Below, piece after piece: positions 11,081 through 21,100 of a DNA stretch of 64,000 bases. Under the pieces are notes generated by a model. It did not search any database. It had not been told where the DNA came from and was given only the letters and a program-made list of their open reading frames with translations. Source of the DNA: Scilla litardierei (taxonomy: Eukaryota > Streptophyta > Magnoliopsida > Asparagales > Asparagaceae); the NCBI GenBank assembly GCA_030789695.1, contig CM061139.1:203829641-203893640 (forward strand). The letters are read 5' to 3'. The first letter of the stretch is position 1. Each line of letters opens with the position of its first letter. The position numbers were made by a program, and so were the translations under genes.

Positions 11081-11309
11081 TTTGATGACTGATTGATATT
11101 GAATGATTCCTCCATTTGTAAGCTCGATTGCGGAAGGTTCTCCATGTACACGGTTTGTCCTAACTCCGCTGGAGAGGAGGAGGCAAGCTTTGACTAGGCA
11201 TCCGCCCGGAGGTTTTCCGATCAGGGAAGACTCCCGCTTGTTCGAACATCTCTAACTCGGCTCGAGCAAGCCGCAGGTAGCTCTGCTTCATCCCATATCA
11301 GGCCTCATA

Positions 11310-11684
11310 TTACCCATTAAGCTGTCGGACAACCAAGTTGGAGTCGGTGTACAAGTTGATAGTTCGTGCACCCAACGCCTGAGTTATCCTGAGGTCGTTG
11401 ATGGCGACATCATATTCCGTCACGTTGGTGGTGGTCAGAAAGTTGAGGCGTAAGGCATATTCGAGGATGTTGCCCTCTGGTGTTTGGATGACTATCCATG
11501 CGTCGCTCCCGGCTTTGGTAGTCGATCCGTCCACTTGGACCATCCATGTTCTGACTTTCTCCAAGGCGGCCACTGTCGGACCGTGACCTGCTGAATAAGT
11601 GGAAGGAAGGTGAGTCGCTGAGTTTACCGAGGGTACCTCACTCGGAGAGTCGTTGGAGGTGAGCTCGACGATAAAGTCTACCAA
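11310..11684 (-). pseudogene. Archaeal-type RNase H (second RNase H) of element A
   Basis: A 124-aa open piece shows WMVQVDGSTTKAGSDAW (first Asp), then VTEYDVAINDLRIT (Glu in the usual NEAEYEA position, altered to TEYDVA) and INLYTDSNLVVRQLNG (Asp in TDS). These are the carboxylates of the RNase H fold. A second RNase H after the normal RH domain is the diagnostic trait of the Tat lineage. It is one fragment of a larger polyprotein and is not translated alone. Confidence 0.8.
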
Positions 11685-11789
11685 TGCCTGTCTTTTGATG
11701 GTGGTTCCTAGCTAGTACTGAATGTCGAATTCACTTAGCTAAACTCACCATTTTAGCATCCTCCCCAATTGGTCTAGCCGCTTCAGGGT

Positions 11790-13252
11790 CTACTCCAGAG
11801 GTGTGTCCGTGAGGACGCAGATGGTGTGCGCTTGAAAGTAGGGCCATAGCCTTCTCGTGGAATGGATCAGGGCAAAAGCCAACTTCTCTATTCGGCTGTA
11901 ATTGACTTCGGTGCCTCGGAGGACTTGGCTCATGTAATAAATTGGTCGTTGAACTCCTGCGTCCTCTTTCATTAAGGCAGAGCTTACATCTTCTGCGGTA
12001 GCAGCTAAGTAGATGTCAGCTGGTCTCCGCTTTCAGGCTTCGTCAGAAGCGACGGACTGCGAAGGTATTCCTTCAACTCGAAGAAGGCTCACTTGTAGTC
12101 CACATCCCATTCGATAGCCTTTCTGTCCTTCTTGGCGAGAGCAATTGCCTTCCTCAAGATGTTGAAGAAGGGAAGCGATTTCTCCGCCGACTTAGACAAG
12201 AAGCGCCCAATGACTGCAATCCTTCTGTTCTACCTCTGGAGTTCCTGTATGGTGGTCAGCTCTTACATGCTGATTATAGCTGGCACTTTATCAGGATTAG
12301 CCACTATTCCTCGGGTTGTGGGCATGAAACCGAGGAACTTTCCCGACCGAGCCCCGAAGGTGCACTTCGTGGGATTTAGCCAGAGGTGGTACCACCGAAT
12401 TTTTGTAAAGGTCTCTGCATGGTTGGCGATGTGATCAGCCGAGCTTTTCGACTTGACCAGCATGTCATCGACATAGGCTTCAAGGTTCCACCCGATTTGT
12501 CTTTTGAAAACCTTGTTGACCATCCGCCGATAGGTTGACCCGACATTCTTCAACCCGAAAGGTATCTTCTTATAACAGAAGATCCCTCGATCTATGACGA
12601 AGGAAGTCTTTTCCTCGTCCTCGGGTACTATCTGGATCTGGTTGTACCCGGAGAAGTCATCCATGAAGCTGAGGAGCTCATACCTGGATGCGTTATCCAC
12701 CAGGTGGTCGATTCGAAGCAAGGGGTATATGTTCTTTGGAAACGCCTCTGTCAAGTTGGTGAAGTCAACACACATTCTCCACTTGCCGTTGGCCTTTTTC
12801 ACCATAACAACATTAGAGAGCCATTCGGGGTATTGGACTTCTCTAATGAAGCCGGCCTCCAGTAGCCGCTCGACTTCCTCGGAGGTCGTCCTCATCTTGT
12901 CCCCACCGATGTTCCTCTTCTTTTGTTTCACCGGCTGAAAGGTAAGTTTGACATGTAAATTGTGGAAGATGACTCAAGGATATACCTCAGGCATGTCATC
13001 GGGCGACCAACCGACGATGTCCGCGTTGTCCTTCAAGAAGTCCACCAGCTGCTCTCTTAAATCTGGTGGAAGCCTGGATCCAATGATTACGGTTCTCCCT
13101 TTTCTGCCAGGCAAAGGTATTGACTCCGTTTCCTTGACCAGGGCCGGCCTTTGGTTCCCCAGATCCTTGGCGTATCCAGCGTCGTCGTCTGAGGGTGCTT
13201 GCTCCACCCTTCTGATCGCAGCAGACATGAGGTAGCACGATCTAGCATGCAT
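11790..13252 (-). pseudogene. Reverse transcriptase and RNase H of element A, broken
   Basis: 12974-13252 holds the start of RT (LVDFLKDNADIVGWSPDDMP). 12263-12931 holds the palm and fingers: WRMCVDFTNLTEAFPK, YELLSFMDDFSGYNQI, IPFGLKNVGSTYRRMVNKVF, and AYVDDMLVKS with the catalytic YVDD. 11973-12262 carries the connection (IGRFLSKSAEKSLPFF, AFFELKEYL) in other frames. 11790-11972 holds the first RNase H start (YYMSQVLRGTEVNYSRIEKL). Pieces lie in different frames with stops, so the copy is dead. Confidence 0.85.
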
Positions 13253-13515
13253 TTGGTTTCCTCTTACCTGCCCGACCCCTTGGGGGTTTAGAATTTGACC
13301 ATCTGGTGGAAAGTTGAGAATGCTGCTTCTACTGAATTGAGAAATGGTCGACCTATAATCCCGTTATAGGCCGAAATGATCTTGACCACCATGAATGATG
13401 TCATCCGGGTCACCTGATGGGGAGTTTGGCCAAGAGTGACAGGAAGCATGAGCATACCTGCGATAAGAGCAGAATGTCATGTGAAGCCGACGAGAGGTCC
13501 ATGACATTCCCTCAA

Positions 13516-13806
13516 CTAGAAGGAGGCTAGCCCCATCTTCTCGAGCGTTGTCCAAAAAAGGGCGTCACACGAGCTCCCCGTATCGACGAGTAGTCGACGG
13601 ACTTCAATTGGGTTGATGACTGCACTAATGACGATGGTGTCGTCGTGAGGCCGCTCTATACCCTCCAGGTCTTCATCTGAAATCAATATCGGGGGTGTCG
13701 ATATCCTTGGTCGTTTCTGCTCGACGCCCGTCATCATCATCTGCTCTCTGTTGTGGCTCTGCAATGTAGCTGAGAAATCACGGGGAGTAGGTCCACCAAA
13801 TATCAT
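13516..13806 (-). pseudogene. C-terminal gag and aspartic protease of element A
   Basis: The open piece starts MIFGGPTPRDFSATLQSH, the C-terminal gag region of this lineage. It runs through PILISDEDLEGIERPHDD to RRLLVDTGSSCDALFW, the protease active site (DTGSS). Element B has the same order. Below 13516 the frame breaks, and the rest of protease is seen only as a shifted piece at 13364-13555. Confidence 0.75.
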
Positions 13807-13808
13807 GT

Positions 13809-13898
13809 TCAGAGCATCGATATTTGGGGGAGGGTTGGGGGATCCCCATCGGAGGAATTGAACTTATCCGTGTCGGGATCGGCGGGATGAATCGGCAT
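13809..13898 (-). pseudogene. N-terminal stub of gag, element A
   Basis: Thirty codons after the PBS read MPIHPADPDTDKFNSSDG and stop shortly after. In the neighbouring frame, sequence runs directly into PNIDALNMIFGGPTPR, which is gag C-terminus. About 1.5-2 kb of gag, including the retrotrans_gag domain and the Cys/His motif seen in element B, has therefore been lost. Confidence 0.6.
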
Positions 13899-13937
13899 GG
13901 TTTCTCTGCTCGGTGGAAAATGGAATGCAGACTCTGT

Positions 13938-13957
13938 TTCCACAGACGGTGCCAACT
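13938..13957 (-). promoter_or_regulatory. Primer-binding site of element A
   Basis: On the minus strand TTGGCACCGTCTGTGGAA follows the LTR end after a short spacer. It closely resembles the TTGGCGCCGTCTGTGGGAA block common in plant Ty3 elements and the PBS of element B. Confidence 0.65.
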
Positions 13958-13959
13958 CT

Positions 13960-14771
13960 TGATGGTAAGGTTCTGATCAACAATAAATAGGCTGACTTTG
14001 ACGCCTTGGGTCAACGCGTGCCTTTGTCTGTCGGGGTGGTCAGGCTCTTCAGCCGGGTTGCTCAGGTTTGCAAGGCAGCGGCCAAGCTACTGGAAAGACA
14101 TCCGACCTAGCTCAGAGGAGCTTCGAGCTAATTGAGGTAGACTTGCCAAGTGACCTGCAACACAAAAAGCCGTAAGGGGGTCAGATTTGGGTTTCACCCA
14201 AATCCCCTCAGATGCTTAGGTTAATAACAGAACTTAAGACAGACTCAGGACAGTAAGTCTGATCTAAAGGGAGAACAACTGTGGACTGGCTGACCGAGTT
14301 AAGGAGGAAGAAATATGTAGTGGAAAGTAAAAGGCAAGTGTATCAGAGTACCTTTCAAGCAGTGACTCCCTTGTCCTTTGCTCTTCCGAGGTTTGGTCCT
14401 TTTATAGGAGCGTATCTCCTTAGTCCCGACGTGGGGTAATCGCCACGTCAATCGTGGCACGTGCGTGCCTGGGTCTCGAGCGTAGTGGGCGAGTGGCCAC
14501 TACACAACTATTGATCCCATTTCCCCCATTTCTCATTAGGAAAGTGGGGGCTTTATGGGTGTGATCCGAACCGTATTTGACCAAGTAAACAACCTGGAAT
14601 TTATATGGGCTTGGCAAATATGATGGGCCCGAAGGGCCGCTATGTCTTCTTCATTGGGCCATAGTCTGATCGGCGCTAAAACCCTCATATATAAGTTTAT
14701 GGCCTCGGCCCAGTAACGTTGACTTAGGCTGGCTCAGGGTCGTTAATAGGAAACAGCCCAATGATGTAACA
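13960..14771 (-). repeat. 5' LTR of element A
   Basis: It begins TGATGG and ends TGTAACA on the plus strand, so on the minus strand it runs TGTTACA to CCATCA. A minus-strand TATA box (CCTATAAAAGG) lies at about 14398-14408, giving U3 at high coordinates and R/U5 at low coordinates. It is 812 bp long. Confidence 0.75.
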
Positions 14772-14958
14772 ATGGTTATCTCCTGTTTGCTTTTTTATTA
14801 CCTTTTTTTTTAAATTGCATGGCTGCATATTTTTTTTGTGCAATTTTCCATTTTTTGTGTAGTAAACTGGTTTTCTTTTGTTGGAATTTTATGGTTATCT
14901 CTAATGAAATATAACATAGAAAGAGGATGATCGTGATAAAATAAATATAAAGCATCGC
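14772..14958. other. AT-rich spacer
   Basis: T-rich sequence with TTATGGTTATCTC present twice (in part near 14770 and again near 14889). No gene or element is recognised. Confidence 0.3.
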
Positions 14959-14959
14959 G

Positions 14960-15120
14960 AGCTCCGATACTCACCCTAGTGGTTGAAGTACCTGGCTACC
15001 TCGGTGGAGGCCCGTGTTCAACCCCACTACCACATATCCCCTTTTAATTTTATTTATTTTCCACTTTTTAAGGCTCTGATGGATACCTGGCTTCTCCGTG
15101 TTCGGGGTTAAGCGATCAAG
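14960..15120 (+). mobile_element. tRNA-derived SINE-like sequence
   Basis: CTAGTGGTTGAAGTACC (A-box-like) at about 14983 is followed after about 30 nt by CCGTGTTCAACCCC (B-box-like, consensus GGTTCAANCC). This matches the head of many plant SINEs. A T-rich body follows. Ends and TSD were not resolved. Confidence 0.5.
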
Positions 15121-15173
15121 GCGGGTGTACCCGTGTTCCACGACCCATGGTTCCTACTTTTCGATGGATCATA

Positions 15174-15198
15174 TATGTATGTATGTATGTATGTATGT
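15174..15198. repeat. (GTAT)n microsatellite
   Basis: About six perfect GTAT units. Confidence 0.9.
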
Positions 15199-15623
15199 AA
15201 CATCGCTTGCCTTCATATTGACACTTAACAATAATAGTCTCTCAACACATTTCCACCATCGCTGGCTAACAAAACCAAATTAATACTGAAAGAAAAAGCA
15301 GTAGCTGTTGTGTGCGATAGAGCCCTCAACAAACTAAACGTCAGAAAATCATAGCTTTCACCTTTCATTACTCTCATTCGCAACCATTGTGTTCGTCTGC
15401 TGGACCGCAGGCCAACCGTGGACATCACTTTCGTCTGCGACCATATCCTCATCGAGTTCATCCACGGGTTTATTACCTTTTTATTACCTTTCTCGCAGCC
15501 ATCGCCTTTGTTTGGAGACGGCAGACATCTCTATTTATCTGAGCATTGCCTTGATCTCGGTACGATTCTCGTTATCTTCTCCTTCTATATTTTCGTTTTT
15601 TGGTCTTTGACTCTTATAATCTA
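15199..15623. other. Possible host 5' region, target of element I
   Basis: Low-copy-looking sequence without retroelement motifs. It has a pyrimidine-rich stretch and a possible donor (TCTCG/GTACG) near 15560, as in a 5' untranslated exon. No coding region can be defended. Element I is inserted at GGGAT (15624-15628). Confidence 0.25.
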
Positions 15624-15628
15624 GGGAT

Positions 15629-15741
15629 TGTTATAAACGGGCTTCTTGGTGGGCCTACCCGTTAGTGGGTATCCACCCATTATGTAACCCTACCACTATA
15701 AATACAGGGCTATGGTCTCCATAGCCGCCAAGTTTACAACA
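15629..15741 (+). repeat. 5' LTR of element I
   Basis: It starts TGTTATAAACGG and ends TTTACAACA, 113 bp. It includes the TATA box CTATAAATA near 15692, so transcription would start inside this very short LTR. Confidence 0.92.
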
Positions 15742-15757
15742 CGTTATCAGCACGCTC
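15742..15757 (+). promoter_or_regulatory. Primer-binding site of element I
   Basis: CGTTATCAGCACGC follows the LTR directly. TTATCAGCACG-type sites occur in several plant copia families. Confidence 0.65.
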
Positions 15758-16088
15758 AAAGCTAAGCCGAACCTCTGCCGACGGACGGACGCGACGGACA
15801 GACGCGACGCGAACGGGCTTCCTTCACCGAACGTCGCTAGATCCGGCGGGTAGGATCTAGAGGTAACTTTCTCCCTAGATCTAAAAATTTTGTATATGCG
15901 CATATGTGGTGATTTAATTCTTTTTGGCTCAATCGATCAAAAACACCGTTTTTATCGCTAAAAATCACCCTTTTTCAATTAAAAAACGAATTTTTGGAAG
16001 AAAAATTGGGTTTTTTCCACTAAAAATCGGATTTTTACCCGTTGTTTTTCCCCAAAAATCACCCAAACCCGAAATAGGGTTAACCCAC

Positions 16089-16352
16089 GCCCCCCCGTCG
16101 CCGGCAGCGGCGGGGGCCTTCCCGCCGTCGCTGCGGCGGCGGGAAACCCCCCCCGCCACTGCGGGCGGGGGCTCCCCGCCGCCTGCAGCGGCGGGCAACC
16201 CCCGCCGCCAACGGCGGGGGCAAACCCCGCCGCCAGCGGCGGGGGCAACCCCCCGCCTGCAGCGGCGGGGCACCCCCGCCGCGGCAGGCGGGGGCTCCCC
16301 GCCGCCTGCAGCGGCGGGGCACCCCCGCCGCCAGCGGCGGGGGCAACCCCCA
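16089..16352 (+). repeat. GC-rich hairpin array in the leader of element I
   Basis: About ten inverted repeats of CCCCGCCGC-loop-GCGGCGGGG type follow one another with a period of roughly 27 bp, separated by short CAAC or CAC linkers. Examples are TTCCCGCCG with CGGCGGGAA (16119-16146) and CCCCGCCGCC with AGCGGCGGGG (16173-16194, 16294-16319). In RNA this would be a very stable row of hairpins before gag. It creates long open frames on both strands that are compositional only. Confidence 0.8.
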
Positions 16353-17003
16353 CTGCATGTGATTTATTGCGATTCTTTTTCGTTATAATCTGGACCAAAA
16401 ATGCATGTGATTTTTTGTCATCGCAAATTATATTTGGATTTATGATTTTCTTTAAAAAAAACGTTTAAAAATTAAGAAGATCCTGCGACCGCTCTGCCGT
16501 TAGTCAACTAACCTAACGGTGCATGACGTTGCCTAGTGGTCCAATAATTTTTAAACGGTAGATTTCATTTTCCATTATAAACTGCCTGTGATGAATAAAT
16601 AATTTGCCTGCGATGTATAAATTGCCTGTGATGATGCCTGCTGCATTATAACTGCCTGCGACGAATGGTTAATATTTGCTGTGGTTTTGGATCGGCTAGT
16701 TTATCACCATTTTTATTTTTCATGCATTATTTTCTTTTTGAGAGAAAAATGTAGTGAGGATAATTTTGTAAAATTACAAGCCCGGCGGACGCCTCAAGAA
16801 GATGAAGGACTATTCCAGAAGAATAGGGGCCCCACGGGGGTTCCCGAGTTGTACTTTCTTTCTTTTTGGGACTGTAAAAGACTGTAATTATTTATGGTGA
16901 TTAGCCGATCCACGCAGCAAATATTTATGTCTGATGTGCTTGATTATTTATTTTTCCGCAAAATATCTAATTAATGCTATCTTTTTACATGCTAGAGTGA
17001 TAA

Positions 17004-17960
17004 ATGGCCAAAATTGCGAGCGTCGATTTCGACGTTTTGGATGCTTCAGGAAAGAATTACTTAAGCTGGCAGCTGGATATAAAATTCCATCTGCGAGCAC
17101 AGGGATTGAGTCACGCCATCGCCTTAGGCGATAAGGTTTCTGATATAGATAAAGCAAAAGCAATTATCTATATCAGACGCCATATCGATCGGACCCTGAA
17201 GGCCGAGTACCTAACGGTGGAAGACTCGTATGAGTTGTGGACCGCCCTCGAGGACAGGTATAAACATCAAAGGGATGTTATCCTACCTCGAGCGCGATAT
17301 GAATGGGAGAACCTCCGTCTCCAAGACTTCAAGTCTATTGCCGAGTACAACTCGGCACTTTTCAGCATCACCTCACGCCTGAAGTTGTGTGGTGAAAAGG
17401 TGACGGAGGAACGCATGTTAGAGAAGACGTATACATCATTCCATGAGAAGGATGTCATACTGATGCAACAGTATCGTGAACGAAAGTTCACAAAATACTC
17501 TGAGCTTCTCTCATGCCTTCTGATGGCAGAGCAGAATCGTGACCTCCTTCTGGCCACCCACAACTCACGCCCTACCGGCACTGCTCCTGCGCCTGAAGCG
17601 CACCACAGCTCCTTCCAGAAGAAAAGGGGCAACTTCAAAGGCAAACCCCAGAAGGGCAAAACCATGAAGAAGCAGGCTCGAGGACCCCCTCCAAGAAACA
17701 ACCAAGAGGGGAAGAAGAAAAATGTGTGGAAGAGAAAAGACGACGGCCAGACTTCTGCCCCCAGAAAGGACTGGGAAGATAAATGCCACAGGTGTGGCAT
17801 GACTGGACACTGGTCCAGAAATTGTCGTACTCCACGCCACCTTCAGGAGTTGTACAAAGCAAGCCAGAAGCAAGCTGAGACAAACCTGGCGGTTCAAGAA
17901 AACCTGGCACCAATCAGGTTCATCGCCGAGGACTTCTCCAACGATGACCTGCTCGACTGA
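17004..17960 (+). CDS. gag: Gag of copia element I
   Basis: A 318-aa structural protein that would form virus-like particles and bind the element's RNA. Residues about 10-200 form a UBN2-type copia gag domain (SGKNYLSWQLDIKFHLRAQG, AKAIIYIRRHID, YELWTALEDRYKHQ). A basic Lys/Arg-rich linker follows (about 205-250). Near residue 260 is a CCHC zinc knuckle, CHRCGMTGHWSRNC, for RNA packaging. The ATG at 17004 is the first in frame and the start MAKIASVDFDVLDASG fits the family. It ends TGA at 17958-17960. Pol is in a different frame 161 nt on, so Pol is not made by simple readthrough. Confidence 0.9.
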   Translation: MAKIASVDFDVLDASGKNYLSWQLDIKFHLRAQGLSHAIALGDKVSDIDKAKAIIYIRRHIDRTLKAEYLTVEDSYELWTALEDRYKHQRDVILPRARYEWENLRLQDFKSIAEYNSALFSITSRLKLCGEKVTEERMLEKTYTSFHEKDVILMQQYRERKFTKYSELLSCLLMAEQNRDLLLATHNSRPTGTAPAPEAHHSSFQKKRGNFKGKPQKGKTMKKQARGPPPRNNQEGKKKNVWKRKDDGQTSAPRKDWEDKCHRCGMTGHWSRNCRTPRHLQELYKASQKQAETNLAVQENLAPIRFIAEDFSNDDLLD

Positions 17961-18121
17961 GGACATTTATCTACTTTATATGCATTGTAGTTTTTCCTTT
18001 TGAGAAACAATTTATCAGCTTATCTCTGGCGTGTTTTAAGTACTTTTTCAGACATCAATTTAATTTTCGTAGTATATACCTTTGTGTTTTTACCTTATAC
18101 TGCGACTTTTCTTTAAAATAG
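17961..18121 (+). other. Gag-pol gap of element I
   Basis: 161 nt, T-rich, with no open frame. It ends TTCTTTAAAATAG directly before the pol ATG, which looks like a 3' splice acceptor. Splicing, reinitiation or a subgenomic RNA could make Pol; the sequence alone does not decide. Confidence 0.4.
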
Positions 18122-21100
18122 ATGGATTTTAAATGCCTAGTGGACAGTGCCTCTACGCACACGATCCTCCAAGACATCTGCTTTTTTCAAAGCATTAATA
18201 AATACGATGGTACCGTAAATACGATTTCCGGTCCATCAAGTATCATTGAAGGATCAGGGGAAGCACATTTTATGCTCCCCAATAGTACAAAACTACTCAT
18301 AAAAGATGCCCTTCTCTCCCCTAGCTCGCATAGGAACCTGTTGAGCTTTAAAGATATCCGCTTAAACGGATACCACCTAGAAACGGTGAGCAAAGAAAAC
18401 AGTGAATACCTTGACGTAACGTTCCATAAAAACGGTGCTAAAAACACCGTCGAACGTTTCGAGGGACTCCCGTCGGGTCTCTACCACACAAGGATCAGAG
18501 CAATGGAAGCAAACACATTGGAGCACCAGAAGTGCCAAAATCAACCAGAATTCAAACTCTGGCACGATAGACTTGGACACCCCGGAAGGAATATGATGCG
18601 TCGCATCATATCCCAATCACGTGGAATTAATCCGAAAAGCCTGACGCTACTTCGGAAGGGTGCAAATCCTTGTCCCCCTTGTTACAAAGGGAAATTGATT
18701 ACGAGACCATCCACCCTGAAGGTAGACTCTGAGTCTCCGAGCTTCCTAGAGAGAATACATGGCGACATTTGCGGGCCTATTCACCCCGCAAGTGGACCAT
18801 TTCGGTACTACATGGTACTAATTGACGCATCTTCAAAATGGTCATATGTGTGCCTCTTGTCCACCCGCAACGTAGCCTTTGCAAAGCTACTTGCACAAAT
18901 TATAAAATTGCGGGCACATTTCCCAGACAACCAGATCAAGAAATTGCGTCTGGACAATGCTGGGGAATTCACCTCACAAGTCTTCCTAGATTACTGCCAA
19001 GCAACCGGCATAGAAGTTGAACATCCTGTAGCTCATGTTCACACCCAGAACGGGTTAGCCGAATCTCTCATAAAGAGACTACAATGGATCGCTAGACCAT
19101 TGTTAATGCAATGCCAGTTGCCGGTTTGTGCATGGGGACATGCCATACTGCACGCTGCATCGCTGATAAGATTACGACCGTCAGGTAGTCAATCTTATTC
19201 TCCGATGCAACTTGCATATGGGAACCCGCCCGATATCTCTCACTTGAGGATATTCGGATGTGCTGTCTATGTCCCCATAGCACCACCGCAGAGAACCAAG
19301 ATGGGTCCTCAACGGCGTCTTGGTATCTATATTGGCTTCGACTCACCATCGATCATTAGATACCTCGAACCCCTTACAGGGGATGCCTTTAAAGCACGTC
19401 TAGCAGATTGTGAGTTTGATGAAAGCATTTTTCCAAAACTAGGCATTAACACACAGAAGCCAGAAGCTTCAAAGACCATTACATGGGACACAAAGACCTT
19501 ATCCCATTTTGATCCGCGCACAAATCAATGTGAAGAAGAGATCCTGAAGATCCTTCAAATTCAGAACACAGTTCACATTTTACCGGATAAATTCACTGAC
19601 AACCAGAAGATTGTCAGATCACACGTCCCTGCTGCAAATACGCCAGCTAGGATTGACATACCCAAAGAGGGATGCAATCCACCTGCAGCAGAAGCGGCCG
19701 TACCTCAACAAAAAAGAGGACGACCCCCAGGCTCCAAAGATAAGAATCCTCGAAAGAGGAAAAATCCTGGAGCAACAATAACGATACCACCACAGGATGC
19801 TGAGCTCAGCCCAGCTACCTCTCCACTCCTACCAACCCCTGAAGAGGAAAATATAGGAGAAATCTCATTAAACTATGTACGTACCGGGGAGGTACTGGAC
19901 AGAAAAAGCACAATCATCGATGATAACTTCGCGCTCATTATTGCCACTCACGTCACTGAATACGACGATGAGACCGATCCACGCTCTCTAGCAGAATGTA
20001 AACGCAGAGAGGATTGGCCAAAGTGGAACGAGGCAATAGGAGTAGAGCTGGACTCACTCTCGAAGCGCAAAGTTTTTGGACCTGTAGTCCTAACACCAAA
20101 AGGTGTTAAACCTGTGGGATATAAATGGGTATTCGTGAGAAAAAGAAACGAGAACAATGAGATCGTGCGCTATAAAGCGCGCCTTGTTGCACAAGGTTTT
20201 TCCCAACGCCCAGGAATAGACTATGACGATACCTATTCCCCGGTCATGGACGCGATCACTTTCCGTTTCATTATCGGCCTATCCACGAAGGAAGGTCTGG
20301 ATATGCAGCTCATGGACGTTGTGACTGCATACCTATACGGAAATATAGATAAGGACATCTATATGAAAATCCCAGACGGATACAAACTACCGACAAAAAT
20401 GACAGAAAGACCTCGGGACGTCTATTCCGTCAAACTCCAGAGATCACTGTATGGTCTCAAACAGTCAGGTAGAATGTGGTACAACAGACTGAGTGAATTC
20501 CTAGTGCAACAAGGATTCACAACAAATGAAGTCTGCCCTTGCATCTTCATACGAGCAAAGGGAACAGGATTCGTAATTATAGCCGTCTACGTAGACGACT
20601 TGAACATCATCGGATCTCCCGCAGAGATAGATGAGATATCCAAAAGTCTCACACAGACTTTTGAGATGAAAGACCTCGGCAAAACAAAGTTTTGCCTAGG
20701 ACTACAAATTGAACATTTAAGCGGAGGAATCCTGTTGCACCAATCGACATATACAAAGAAAGTGCTGAAGAACTTTCTTATGGACAAATGTCATCCGCTT
20801 AGCACACCAATGGTCGTCAGATCATTGGATGTTGAAACAGACCCCTTCCGACCGCTGGAAGAGGGGGAGGAAACACTGGGCCCTGAAGTACCCTACTTAA
20901 GTGCAATAGGAGCACTCCTGTACCTGGCAAACTGCACGCGTCCCGATATAGCGTTCGCAGTAAATCTACTAGCCAGATACAGTTCAGCGCCCTCAAAGCG
21001 CCACTGGAACGGAGTGAAACAACTTCTGCGCTACCTCCAAGGGTCTGTAGATATGGGACTATACTTCAAGAAAGGTGTATCCACCGACCTGGTCGGTTAC

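Larger units (their letters stand above)
6299..14771 (-). mobile_element. Element A: Tat-lineage Ty3/gypsy retrotransposon, pol-only derivative
   Basis: This is a minus-strand element. From its 5' end (high coordinates) the order is: LTR 13960-14771, PBS, a stub of gag, protease, RT, RNase H, a second archaeal-type RNase H, integrase, a tandem-repeat spacer, a plus-strand antisense gene, and a truncated 3' LTR at 6299-6588. The second RNase H and the antisense gene of the Transposase_28 type are marks of the Tat lineage. Gag is almost wholly deleted and pol has many frameshifts. No TSD was found, which fits loss of the outer part of the 3' LTR. It is an old, dead copy. Confidence 0.82.

Noticed and set aside
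15965..16398. Several long Ala/Gly/Pro-rich frames on both strands
   Set aside because: They arise from the GC hairpin repeat in the leader of element I. Composition alone keeps the frames open and no frame has a domain.
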